64,000 nucleotides of DNA. Source: Hallerella sp963652365. Lineage in GTDB: Bacteria; Fibrobacterota; Fibrobacteria; Fibrobacterales; Fibrobacteraceae. Location of the stretch: the NCBI GenBank assembly GCA_963652365.1, contig CAVJTH010000012.1, positions 7,965 to 71,964 on the forward strand, given 5' to 3'. A program made the position numbers and the translations under genes. This document shows, piece by piece, positions 40,189-48,999 of this stretch; positions within the stretch are counted from its first letter, which is position 1, and each line of letters begins with the position of its first letter. The notes under the pieces are model-generated. The model was not told the origin of the DNA and did not search any database. It was given only the letters and a program-made list of their open reading frames with translations.

Positions 40189-41787
40189 ATGAAAAAGAAA
40201 ATACTCTTCCAGGATACGTCCTTTCGCGACGGCTTCCAGTCCATTTTCGGAGCCCGCGTCTTTACGAAAGACTTCATGCCCGCGGTCGAAGCGGCGGCCG
40301 CTGCCGGCATTACCCATTTCGAGGCGGGCGGCGGTGCCCGTTTCCAGGCGCTATACCAGAACTGCGGCGAAGACGCCTTTGACATGATGGACGCGTTCCG
40401 CAAGGCGGTCGGCCCGAAGGCGCGCTTGCAGACGCTCGCCCGCGGAATCAACGTGGTGGCGCTCGCTCCGCAACCTTACGACATGATCGATCTCCATGCG
40501 AAAATGTTCAAGAAGCACGGAATGACCCGGATTCGGAACTTTGACGCGCTGAACGACGTGAACAACCTGATCTATTCCGGCCAGTGCATCACGAATGCCG
40601 GTCTCGAACACGAAGTTGTCGTGACGATGATGGAATTGCCGCTCGGCTGCAAGGGCGCGCACGATCCGGACTTCTACGAAAAGGTCCTGAAAAGCATTCT
40701 CGACGCGGGCGTCCCGTTTGCCTCGGTATGCTTCAAGGACGCTTCGGGAACCGCGAACCCGATGAAGGTCTATGAAACGTTCAGGCGCGCTCGCAAGCTT
40801 CTCGGCGACAAGGTGGAACTCCGCATCCATTCTCACGAAACCTGCGGCACGGGACTTCGCCAGTATCTGGCCGCGATCGATGGCGGCGCGGACGGCGTGG
40901 ACCTCGCTCGCAAGCCGCTTTCCGGCGGAACGTCCCAGCCCGATCTCTTCAGCATGTATCACGCTCTCAAGGGAACCGACTTCGCGCTCGCCCTGGGCGA
41001 AGACGGCATTGTCGATGACGATTCGATTCCAAGGCTCATGGAGGCGAACAACGTCGCTGTCGAATGCCTCAAGGATTACAACTTCCCGCCGGAATCCCGC
41101 CAGATTTCTTCGGACGTGATCTTCTCCCCGATGCCGGGTGGCGCTCTCACGGCGAATACGCTGATGATGCGCGAAACGAAGACGTTCCATCTCTATCCGC
41201 AGGTCATCGCGAACATGAGCGAATGCGTTCGTCGCGGTGGCTTCGCCTCTTCCGTCACGCCGGTTTCCCAGTATTACTTCCAGCAGGCGTATGTCAATAC
41301 GGTGAACAAGAGCAAGGGCCTCGATACGTGGCACAAGATTACCGAGGGCTACGGCAACATGATTCTCGGCTATCTGGGAAAGACCCCGTGCGAACCGGAC
41401 GCGGAACTGGTGAAAATCGCCGCCGAGCAGATGGGCAAGAAGCCTTTCGCCGAAGTGCATCCGGGTGTCAAGTGCGCCGCGGAAATTCTCGAACCGGGCA
41501 TTCCGCTCGCGAAGAAGCTCCTGGAAGAAAACGGTCTCCCGGTAAACGACGAGAACATCTTCATTACGGGCTGTCTCCAGACAAAGGGCGGCAACAAGGG
41601 CATCGACTTTCTCAAGGGCAACCGCCACATCGGCGTTCCCAAGAAGGATCCGAACTCCGCACCCGCTCCTGCAAGGCAGGCTCCCGCCGCGGTCAACACG
41701 AACGGCATGAAGGTGCAGGCGACAAGTACGTATCGCGTCGCGTTGAACGGCCAAAGCTGGGACGTGCAGGTCAGTACGCTCAAGTAG
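40189..41787 (+). CDS. Biotin-dependent carboxyltransferase subunit (OadA/PycB-like) without a biotinyl domain
   Basis: This 532-residue carboxyltransferase has the TIM-barrel DTSFRDGFQS start, metal ligands in the HSHETCG region and the active-site Lys in VCFKDASGTANP, followed by the PycB/OadA conserved C-terminal half. It resembles oxaloacetate decarboxylase alpha or pyruvate carboxylase B. The protein ends at YRVALNGQSWDVQVSTLK, the point where the biotinyl domain normally begins, and no AMKM lysine is present. A separate biotin carrier must therefore supply biotin. No such gene was seen nearby. Confidence 0.88.
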   Translation: MKKKILFQDTSFRDGFQSIFGARVFTKDFMPAVEAAAAAGITHFEAGGGARFQALYQNCGEDAFDMMDAFRKAVGPKARLQTLARGINVVALAPQPYDMIDLHAKMFKKHGMTRIRNFDALNDVNNLIYSGQCITNAGLEHEVVVTMMELPLGCKGAHDPDFYEKVLKSILDAGVPFASVCFKDASGTANPMKVYETFRRARKLLGDKVELRIHSHETCGTGLRQYLAAIDGGADGVDLARKPLSGGTSQPDLFSMYHALKGTDFALALGEDGIVDDDSIPRLMEANNVAVECLKDYNFPPESRQISSDVIFSPMPGGALTANTLMMRETKTFHLYPQVIANMSECVRRGGFASSVTPVSQYYFQQAYVNTVNKSKGLDTWHKITEGYGNMILGYLGKTPCEPDAELVKIAAEQMGKKPFAEVHPGVKCAAEILEPGIPLAKKLLEENGLPVNDENIFITGCLQTKGGNKGIDFLKGNRHIGVPKKDPNSAPAPARQAPAAVNTNGMKVQATSTYRVALNGQSWDVQVSTLK

Positions 41788-41813
41788 GCTCTGCCGAAAA
41801 TTCGAATCTTCGG

Positions 41814-41845
41814 GATCTCGCCTTTTGGGGCGGGATCTTTTTCTG
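41814..41845 (+). terminator. Terminator after the carboxyltransferase gene
   Basis: GATCTCGCC pairs with GGCGGGATC (one G-T pair) and is followed by a T run. Confidence 0.75.
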
Positions 41846-41935
41846 TGCGCGACTTCATCGAAAATCGCCACTAGAGAGCGTCTGGCGTATCGTTCGGAAT
41901 CGTCGCCCGCTTACTAAAATTGTATTTTTACAGGC

Positions 41936-43747
41936 ATGAAATCCAGAATGTTTCCTGCTCGATTCTTTTTCCGCTCGTTCCTTGTCACGGGTCTTGCGGC
42001 AAGCGTTTCCTTTGCGGCATCGGCCAAATCCGAAAAGAAGGCTCCTGGCGATTTCTACGAAGAGCTTTCGCGTCTGAACAAGGTCCTTTCGGAAGTCAAC
42101 CTGAAATATGTCGAGGACGTCGATCCGGCGGAGCTTTCCGAGGCGGCCATCCAGGGAATGCGCGGCATTCTGGATCCGCATACGGCTGTCTTTGCCCCAA
42201 AGGATTACGAGGACCTGAAGGTTTCTACGGAAGGCGAGTTCGGCGGCGTGGGAATCACGATCAGCCTTCGCGACAACATCCTGACGGTGATTTCCCCTCT
42301 TGCGGGAACTCCGGCGTTCAACCTGGGAATCCGTGCGGGTGACCGCATCATGAAAATCGACGGAAAGGATACGCATGGGCTCACCCTTGACGAAGCGGTC
42401 GGAAAGCTTCGGGGCAAGGTGGGGACCGACGTGACGATAAGCATCGCGCGTACCGGGGTGAGCGAACTGATGGACTTTACGATCACGCGTGCGAAAATCG
42501 TCGTCCATGCGGTTCCCTACAGCGGCATGGTGACAAGCGACATCGGCTATATCAAGCTGTCTTCGTTTTCTCTCAAGACGCGCGAAGAAGTGGTGAACGC
42601 CATTCACAAGCTTCAAAAGCAGGGAATGAAAAAAATCATTCTCGACTTGCGCTACAATCCGGGCGGCTTGCTGAACCAGGCGGTGGAAATCGGCGAGCTG
42701 TTCTTGAAAAAGGGCGACTTGATCGTGAGTACGCGTGGGCGTACGCAGCAGACGGAAAGCCGCGCCCGCAAGGATGGCATCGTGCCGAAGGACGTCCCGC
42801 TGGTCGTTCTGGTGAACCAGGGGTCCGCTAGCGCAGCCGAAATCGTTTCGGGCGCGATCCAGGACTGGGACCGCGGACTCATCATCGGCAAGACTTCTTT
42901 TGGAAAGGGATCCGTACAGACGATTTTCCCCTTGGACAACCAGGGTTACGCGTTGAAGCTGACGACCGCCTTCTACTACCTGCCGTTTGGGCGCTGCATC
43001 AACAAGCCGGAAAACGGAATCAAGGGACTGAAGATCCGCGAGGCGGAAGCTTACGAGGATGAAGACGCGGAAACGGCGGAAGCGGATTCGCTTGCCGCAA
43101 GGAAGGACACGGTCGCGGTCGATACGTTCGTGACGAATGCCGGACGCAAGATGTTCGGCGGAGGCGGTATCACGCCCGACGTCGATATCGAACTCGACCC
43201 GATTCCCTGGGTTGTCCAGGTGCAGGAACGAATGGCGATGTATTTCAAGTTCGCCGTCAAGATTCGCCCCTCTCTCGAAAAGCAAGGCGCAAAGATCGAC
43301 GTGGACTGGCAAGTGCCGGATTCCCTGTTCGCCGCGTTCAAGGAATTCTGTCTAAAGGACACGAACTTCACGAAAATCAAGAGCAATTCGATTGCGACTC
43401 TCGAAATCCTGGAAAAGGGGCTGATCCGCGAACAGAACTTTATGGGAGATTCTTCCAAGACCCTTTCGGATTCGACGCTGGACTTCCAGGTAAATGCGCT
43501 CCGCAGCGCGCTCGAAAATGATCGCGGCAGGCAGTTCGACGCGAACCGCGAATATATCATGTCCGGAATCAAGCGCGAGCTGTTGACCGCGGTGCAGGGC
43601 GATTCCGCAAGCACGGCGTTCACGCTTCGAAGCGATGCGCAGGTGAAGGAAGCGATCCGGTATCTTTCCGACATGGAACTTTACAGGAAGGCGATTGGCG
43701 CTCCGTCCAAGGCGCAGGGAAAGCCTGCGAAAAAGAAAAGCAAGTAG
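41936..43747 (+). CDS. ctpA: C-terminal processing peptidase, S41 family
   Basis: This 603-residue exported protease cleaves proteins near their C-termini in the envelope. It has a signal peptide (about residues 1-30), a PDZ domain (GEFGGVGITISLRDNILTVI to RAGDRIMKIDGKDT), and the catalytic dyad Ser297 (NQGSASAAEIV) with Lys324 (FGKGSVQ). The C-terminal 150 residues extend beyond the usual end. It leads a co-directional run: mlaE starts 3 bases later. Confidence 0.93.
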   Translation: MKSRMFPARFFFRSFLVTGLAASVSFAASAKSEKKAPGDFYEELSRLNKVLSEVNLKYVEDVDPAELSEAAIQGMRGILDPHTAVFAPKDYEDLKVSTEGEFGGVGITISLRDNILTVISPLAGTPAFNLGIRAGDRIMKIDGKDTHGLTLDEAVGKLRGKVGTDVTISIARTGVSELMDFTITRAKIVVHAVPYSGMVTSDIGYIKLSSFSLKTREEVVNAIHKLQKQGMKKIILDLRYNPGGLLNQAVEIGELFLKKGDLIVSTRGRTQQTESRARKDGIVPKDVPLVVLVNQGSASAAEIVSGAIQDWDRGLIIGKTSFGKGSVQTIFPLDNQGYALKLTTAFYYLPFGRCINKPENGIKGLKIREAEAYEDEDAETAEADSLAARKDTVAVDTFVTNAGRKMFGGGGITPDVDIELDPIPWVVQVQERMAMYFKFAVKIRPSLEKQGAKIDVDWQVPDSLFAAFKEFCLKDTNFTKIKSNSIATLEILEKGLIREQNFMGDSSKTLSDSTLDFQVNALRSALENDRGRQFDANREYIMSGIKRELLTAVQGDSASTAFTLRSDAQVKEAIRYLSDMELYRKAIGAPSKAQGKPAKKKSK

Positions 43748-43750
43748 TTC

Positions 43751-44536
43751 ATGTTAGCCGTGATGGACATTGCCGCGACGAGCCTCGGACATTATGTCCG
43801 CAGGTTTCTGGGCGTTGTCCAGGGATATTTTGTCTTCATGTGGGAACTCGGGAAAAGCGTGCCGAGCTCCTTCAGGAACTTTCATACGATTGTCGAGCAG
43901 ATGTACGTGACGGGCGTGACGAGCATTCCCGTCGTGTTTGCGGCAAGCCTTGCGACGGGAGCCATCATGGCGTGGCAGCTGGCCTACCAGTTCGGCGACA
44001 TGATTCCCCTCGTCTTTGTCGGCATGGCGGTGGGAAAATCCGTCATGGTCGAGCTTTGCCCCATTCTCACGGCAATGGTTCTTGCCGGTCGCGTCGGAGC
44101 GTCGATGTGTTCGGAACTCGGGACGATGGCCGTTACGGAACAGCTGGACGCCTACAGCGTCCTGGGACTGAATCCCTACCGGTTTCTGCTCGCTCCCCGC
44201 GTCATCGCGACGGTCATCATGCTGCCGCTTCTCACGATCATCAGCATCTTTATCGGAATTCTGGGCGGCTACGCGACCGCTGCGCTCTACAAGGAAGTTT
44301 CGTTCCATACGTTCTTTTACGGAGTCCGCATGTTTTACGAGGACTGGGACTTTGCCGTCGGACTCATCAAGGCGGCGCTCTATGGCTACTTTATCGCGAG
44401 TTACGCCTGCTTTTTCGGCTACAATACGCATAGCGGGGCCGAGGGCGTCGGGAAAAGCACCAAGGCGACCGTTGTCGCCGGGATGACGAGCATTCTCATC
44501 GGCGGATTTGTCCTTTCGAAGCTCCTTCTCGTATGA
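43751..44536 (+). CDS. mlaE: MlaE-type ABC permease for phospholipid transport
   Basis: MlaE is the inner-membrane permease of the lipid transporter that works with MlaD and MlaF. The 261-residue product has about five hydrophobic segments and the family sequence ELGTMAVTEQLDAYSVLGLN (the cytoplasmic loop contacting the ATPase) followed by PYRFLLAPRVIATVIMLPLL. The membrane partner mlaD lies at 29792-30700, far from this gene, and no ATPase gene is adjacent. It overlaps the next gene by 4 bases (ATGA). Confidence 0.9.
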   Translation: MLAVMDIAATSLGHYVRRFLGVVQGYFVFMWELGKSVPSSFRNFHTIVEQMYVTGVTSIPVVFAASLATGAIMAWQLAYQFGDMIPLVFVGMAVGKSVMVELCPILTAMVLAGRVGASMCSELGTMAVTEQLDAYSVLGLNPYRFLLAPRVIATVIMLPLLTIISIFIGILGGYATAALYKEVSFHTFFYGVRMFYEDWDFAVGLIKAALYGYFIASYACFFGYNTHSGAEGVGKSTKATVVAGMTSILIGGFVLSKLLLV

Positions 44537-44853
44537 CGTTTGACGAAAACAGTCCCAAAAATCACGGGCATTCGGGGCTTGTCCATGCGAGCGTCGTGCT
44601 TTCCCGGGTGTTTTCCCGGGGACCGCTCGGCGAAAAGAGCGACTGGTTTCGCCTGCAGGAAAATTTCGAAAAGCTGTTTGGAAAGCTCTTGGCTTCGCAC
44701 GTGAAACTCGTCGATTTTCAAGACTCCGTCCTGTTCCTGAAAGCGGCAAGTTCCGTGTGGAAGTCGGAGACCCTGTACCAGAAAAAAGCTATTATTGGTC
44801 TGTGCAACGGGCTTCTCGGCGCATCGCGCGTCCGGGACATCCGCTTTGTCTAA
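44533..44853 (+). CDS. dciA: DciA-like (DUF721) protein
   Basis: This 106-residue protein matches the DUF721/DciA pattern: about 35 residues of flexible start, then EKLFGKLLASHVKLVDFQDS and LFLKAASSVWKSETLYQKKA, the KH-like fold. DciA helps load the replicative helicase in bacteria without DnaC. Position directly before gyrB, as in many genomes, supports the call. It overlaps mlaE by 4 bases. Confidence 0.8.
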   Translation: MTFDENSPKNHGHSGLVHASVVLSRVFSRGPLGEKSDWFRLQENFEKLFGKLLASHVKLVDFQDSVLFLKAASSVWKSETLYQKKAIIGLCNGLLGASRVRDIRFV

Positions 44854-44873
44854 TTTCGAAATCCGAGGTTTTC

Positions 44874-46781
44874 ATGGCTGAAGAATACAGTGGTTCAAAC
44901 ATTACCGTTCTCGAGGGGCTCGAAGCCGTTCGCGTTCGTCCGGCAATGTATATCGGCTCGACCGATTCCGTCGGTCTTCATCAGCTTGTATGGGAAGTTG
45001 TCGATAACTCGGTCGATGAAGCCCTTGCCGGATTCTGCACGCATATCGAGGTGAGCATTCTCCCGGGCAACGGCATTCGGGTCGTGGACAACGGTCGAGG
45101 CATCCCGACGGACATTCACCCCAAGGAGCACATCGGGACCATTCAGGTCGTGATGACGAAGCTGCACGCTGGCGGAAAGTTCGACAGCAATTCGTACAAG
45201 GTCTCGGCTGGCTTGCACGGCGTGGGTGTCAGCTGTGTCAATGCGCTTTCGAACAAGCTTGTCGTGACGGTGCGCCGGAATGGTCGGGTCATCCAGCAGG
45301 AATTCTCGAAGGGCGTTCCGCTTGCCGATCAAAAGGATATCGGCGCTTCGGACGGCACGACGGGAACCACTGTCGAGTACTATCCGGACGATACGATCTT
45401 TACGGAAACCGTTTACAGCTACGATACGCTTGCGGAGCGGTTCCGCGAGCTCGCCTTCCTCATGAGCGGGCTTCGCATTTCCCTTTCCGACGAGCGCACT
45501 CCCGACGGCAAAAAGGATTCGTTCTATTTCCCGGGCGGAATATCGGCTTTTGTCGCCTTTGTCGATGCGCACCGCAAGCCTCTGTTCGAACCTCCCATCC
45601 ACATCACGACGACAGCCGGAACGTATCCGCTCGAAATCGCGCTCTGGTATAACGACGGCTACCAGGAAAACTTCTTCAGCTTCGTGAACAACGTCAATAC
45701 GCATGACGGCGGAACGCATGTCACCGGTTTCAAGACCGCGATGACGCGAATCATCAACAAGTACGCGCAAGAGATCCTGCCCAAGGGCAAGCGGGAAATG
45801 CAGCTTGCCGCGGACGATATCCGCGAAGGTCTCACGGCGGTCATTTCCATCAAGATTCCGCAGCCGCAATTCGAAGGCCAGACGAAGCGTCGCCTGGGAA
45901 ATTCCGAAGTCGCGGGTTTGGTCAATACGGCGTTTGGCGCCAAGCTCGACGAATTCTTTGCCGAGAATCCCGCGGTGGTCAAGACGATTGTCGATAAGGT
46001 TTACAATGCGGCTGTCGCGCGCGAAGCGGCCCACAAGGCGCGCAACCTCGCGCGGCGCAAGAACGTTCTCGAAAGCGGAGGCCTCCCTGGAAAGCTCGCC
46101 GATTGCAGCGAACGGGATCCGGCGAAATGCGAACTGTTCATCGTGGAAGGCGATTCCGCTGGCGGTTCGGCAAAGGGCGGAAGACAGCGCTCGTTCCAGG
46201 CGATTCTGCCGCTTCGCGGAAAGATTCTCAACGTCGAAAAGGCCGGGCTCGATCGCGTCCTGAATGCGGATACCATCCAGGACCTGGTGAACGCCCTTGG
46301 CTGTGGAATCGGCAACGAGTTCAAGCTGGAAAAGCTTCGCTATCACAAGGTCATCATCATGACCGATGCCGACGTCGATGGCTCGCATATCCAGACCCTG
46401 CTCCTGACGTTCTTCTTCCGCTATATGCGTCCACTGGTCGATGGCGGCTATGTCTTCATTGCCCAGCCGCCTCTTTTCCGCCTGTTCAAGGGCAACAAGA
46501 CTTTCCGCTATATTTTCGACGAAGCGGAACTGGCAAGCATCCCGGAAGCGGAAAAGAGTGGACTTTCCATCCAGCGCTACAAGGGTCTTGGCGAAATGGA
46601 CAAGGACGAGCTGGCGGATACGACGATGAATCCCGAAACCCGCATCATGAAGAAGTGCCATATCAACGATGCGGTCCTTGCCGACAACGTGTTCAGCATG
46701 CTGATGGGCGAAGACGTGGAACCTCGTCGCAAGTTCATCGAAGACAACGCCTATAAAGTCATCAACGATCTGGATGTTTAA
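44874..46781 (+). CDS. gyrB: DNA gyrase subunit B
   Basis: GyrB supplies ATPase and part of the cleavage core of gyrase. The 635-residue product has the GHKL ATPase motifs WEVVDNSVDEALAGFC, VVDNGRGIP and GLHGVGVSCVNALS, then the Toprim metal-binding EGDSAGGSAKGGR and DADVDGSHI, and the C-terminal RYKGLGEMDKDELADTTMNP. The ATG at 44874 has a CGAGG ribosome-binding site. The frame extends upstream in dciA sequence and this part is not used. Confidence 0.97.
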   Translation: MAEEYSGSNITVLEGLEAVRVRPAMYIGSTDSVGLHQLVWEVVDNSVDEALAGFCTHIEVSILPGNGIRVVDNGRGIPTDIHPKEHIGTIQVVMTKLHAGGKFDSNSYKVSAGLHGVGVSCVNALSNKLVVTVRRNGRVIQQEFSKGVPLADQKDIGASDGTTGTTVEYYPDDTIFTETVYSYDTLAERFRELAFLMSGLRISLSDERTPDGKKDSFYFPGGISAFVAFVDAHRKPLFEPPIHITTTAGTYPLEIALWYNDGYQENFFSFVNNVNTHDGGTHVTGFKTAMTRIINKYAQEILPKGKREMQLAADDIREGLTAVISIKIPQPQFEGQTKRRLGNSEVAGLVNTAFGAKLDEFFAENPAVVKTIVDKVYNAAVAREAAHKARNLARRKNVLESGGLPGKLADCSERDPAKCELFIVEGDSAGGSAKGGRQRSFQAILPLRGKILNVEKAGLDRVLNADTIQDLVNALGCGIGNEFKLEKLRYHKVIIMTDADVDGSHIQTLLLTFFFRYMRPLVDGGYVFIAQPPLFRLFKGNKTFRYIFDEAELASIPEAEKSGLSIQRYKGLGEMDKDELADTTMNPETRIMKKCHINDAVLADNVFSMLMGEDVEPRRKFIEDNAYKVINDLDV

Positions 46782-46783
46782 CC

Positions 46784-47797
46784 GTGAGCGTGAATCCCGC
46801 AGATCATCCGTCTTTTCAGGCCGTATTGACATCGGTTCGCGGAAAAGTCCAAGACTACCTGGACCGATCCGACGAAGTCATTGCCGAGGTCGCCCGTCTG
46901 GCGCCGGGAGGCGTGTCGGAGCGAATGACAAAACTGATTGCGCGCAAGGGAAAGAAGATCCGCTCGACGGTTCTCGCCTTGATCGCGACTTCGGGAACGG
47001 AACCTCCCGATGTTTCGCGGGTGGCACACGCCTGCGCAGGAATCGAGCTGCTCCATCTGGCAAGTCTTGTCCATGACGACATCATCGACGAGACGACCGT
47101 TCGCCGCGGACAGCGGACCGCTCACGTCGAGTGGGGAAACAAGATAGCGGTCCTTATCGGAGACTACATCCTTTCCCAGGCGATGCGCTGCGTCATCAAC
47201 GAGGAATCGCGCGAAATTCCGCTGCTGCTTTCTTCGGCGGCAAACTGTCTCATTGTCGGGGAAATCTGCGAGCTGGATTCGGCCGGGAATTTTGACCTTT
47301 CGCTCGAACGCTACAATGCGATTATCGAAGGAAAGACCGCCGCGCTCGTGGAAGCGAGCGCAAAGATCGGTGCGCATATCGCCGGATTCGACAAGGAGCG
47401 GATCGAGAAATGCGGAAAGCTCGGTGCGCATTTCGGCCTAGCCTTCCAGATTATCGACGACTTGCTGGATTACGGTGTCGGCGCGTCGAACCTGGACAAG
47501 GCGAAGTTTACGGATATTTCCAACGGGCTCGTGACGCTTCCGCTGATCTACTATTTCCAGAAAGTTTCGCCCGAAGAGAAAAGCGCGTTGCTCGCTCTTT
47601 TGAAGCGCGCCGCGGAGCCGGAAGTCCCGGAAGAAATCTGTCGTCGTCTGCAAGGCGCTGGCGCCTTTGAACAGGCGAAGGAAACCGCGCTCGGACACAT
47701 TTCCGACGCGATGGAAATTTCGGATTCCCTCCCGGCGACGGAACTGGTCGAATCCTTGAAAACGCTTCTTTTCTCGATGACGGAACGCGGCAACTGA
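46784..47797 (+). CDS. Polyprenyl diphosphate synthase
   Basis: This trans-prenyltransferase makes a long-chain isoprenoid diphosphate, probably the side chain of menaquinone (consistent with mqnA in this window). The 337-residue product has both Asp-rich motifs, LVHDDIIDET (first) and QIIDDLLDYG (second), with KGKKIRSTVL and GKTAALVEASAKIGA. It begins with GTG two bases after the gyrB stop. The chain length is not evident from the sequence. Confidence 0.92.
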   Translation: MSVNPADHPSFQAVLTSVRGKVQDYLDRSDEVIAEVARLAPGGVSERMTKLIARKGKKIRSTVLALIATSGTEPPDVSRVAHACAGIELLHLASLVHDDIIDETTVRRGQRTAHVEWGNKIAVLIGDYILSQAMRCVINEESREIPLLLSSAANCLIVGEICELDSAGNFDLSLERYNAIIEGKTAALVEASAKIGAHIAGFDKERIEKCGKLGAHFGLAFQIIDDLLDYGVGASNLDKAKFTDISNGLVTLPLIYYFQKVSPEEKSALLALLKRAAEPEVPEEICRRLQGAGAFEQAKETALGHISDAMEISDSLPATELVESLKTLLFSMTERGN

Positions 47798-47813
47798 TTT
47801 CTTGGGAGGGCTT

Positions 47814-48989
47814 ATGGCTCTTGAAATTTCTCCCGGCATCTTTTCGGTCGGCGCGAGCGACCCCGACATGCGTACCTTCGACGTGGTCGTTCCGACGGCT
47901 TTCGGTTCGTCGTACAATGCGTATCTGGTGCGCGGGGAACGGGCGACCGCACTGGTCGAAACCGTCCACGAAAAGAAATGCGAAGAGCTCCTGGCGAATA
48001 TCCGGACGGTCTGCGAAGTTTCGACAATCGACTATATCGTCATGAACCACACGGAACCGGACCATTCCGGAAGCCTTCTCGAACTCTTGCGCCTCGCTCC
48101 CCGGGCAAAAGTCGTAGCCAGCGCAAGCGCGCTCAAGTTCCTGGGCAAGATCACGAATTCGACATTCGAATCGATTCCCGCGACCAGTTCGCTCCGGCTA
48201 GATCTCGGCGGGAAGACACTGGAATTCATGATTGCGCCGAATCTGCACTGGCCGGATTCCATGTTCACGCATGTTCCCGAGAACAAGGCGCTCTTTACCT
48301 GCGATTTTCTCGGGGCGCATTATTACGAAGAGAATCATCCGCTGTTTTCGAAAATCGTGTCGATGGACAACTACAATATATCTCTCAAGGTCTATTTCGA
48401 CTGCATTTTCGGTCCGTTCAAAAAGTTTGTACAGAATGGATTGCAGAAGATCGCGCCGTTGGACCTGAGCCTTGTCTGTCCGAGCCACGGGCCGATCCTG
48501 GACGGCGGAATTCAAAAGGTCATCGATACCTATGCGCAGTGGAGCTCGCGACAGGAACAGCCCAAGTATGCGGTCGTCGCATACGCATCGGCTTATGGCT
48601 ACACGCGACTTCTTGCGGAAACGGCAGAGTCAACGCTCAGGGAAAACGGCTTTTCGGTAAAGCTTTTCGATCTGGGCGTTACGCCGCCGGAAATCGTCGC
48701 TGGCGAAGTGAACCGGGCGTCCCTGGTTTTTCTCGGGTCTCCCACGTTCAACCGGGACGCATTGCTTCCCGTGTGGGAGCTTGTCGCGCACCTTTCGGTC
48801 GTCGCCAATGCGGGAAAGAAGGTTGGCGTGTTTGGTTCCTATGGATGGAGTGGCGAAGGGGTGCCGCTCCTCGTCGAACATTTAAGACAAAAGAAGTTCG
48901 ACGTGTGCGGCGAAGGCTTTCGCGCGGTGTTTAAACCGTCCGAGGAAGAAATCTCCTCGATGAAGGAATACGTCAAGTCCTGCCTGTAG
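47814..48989 (+). CDS. Flavodiiron protein (A-type flavoprotein)
   Basis: This 391-residue protein reduces oxygen or nitric oxide. The N-terminal metallo-beta-lactamase-like domain has the diiron ligands in NHTEPDHSGSL plus CDFLGAH and the later CPSHGP histidine. The C-terminal flavodoxin domain starts about residue 250 (VVAYASAYGYTRLLAETAE) and ends with FGSYGWSGEGVPLL. The ATG at 47814 has GGGAGGG just upstream. This is a typical oxygen-defence enzyme of anaerobes. It lies between prenyl synthase and helicase genes. Confidence 0.94.
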   Translation: MALEISPGIFSVGASDPDMRTFDVVVPTAFGSSYNAYLVRGERATALVETVHEKKCEELLANIRTVCEVSTIDYIVMNHTEPDHSGSLLELLRLAPRAKVVASASALKFLGKITNSTFESIPATSSLRLDLGGKTLEFMIAPNLHWPDSMFTHVPENKALFTCDFLGAHYYEENHPLFSKIVSMDNYNISLKVYFDCIFGPFKKFVQNGLQKIAPLDLSLVCPSHGPILDGGIQKVIDTYAQWSSRQEQPKYAVVAYASAYGYTRLLAETAESTLRENGFSVKLFDLGVTPPEIVAGEVNRASLVFLGSPTFNRDALLPVWELVAHLSVVANAGKKVGVFGSYGWSGEGVPLLVEHLRQKKFDVCGEGFRAVFKPSEEEISSMKEYVKSCL

Positions 48990-48999
48990 CCCGAGTCCC

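Noticed and set aside
43751..46781. Replication origin near dciA and gyrB.
   Set aside because: No dnaA, dnaN or recF and no cluster of DnaA-box-like sequences was seen; gyrB alone does not mark an origin.
44895..46832. Long open frame antisense to gyrB.
   Set aside because: It has no homologous motif and lies entirely opposite a certain gene.
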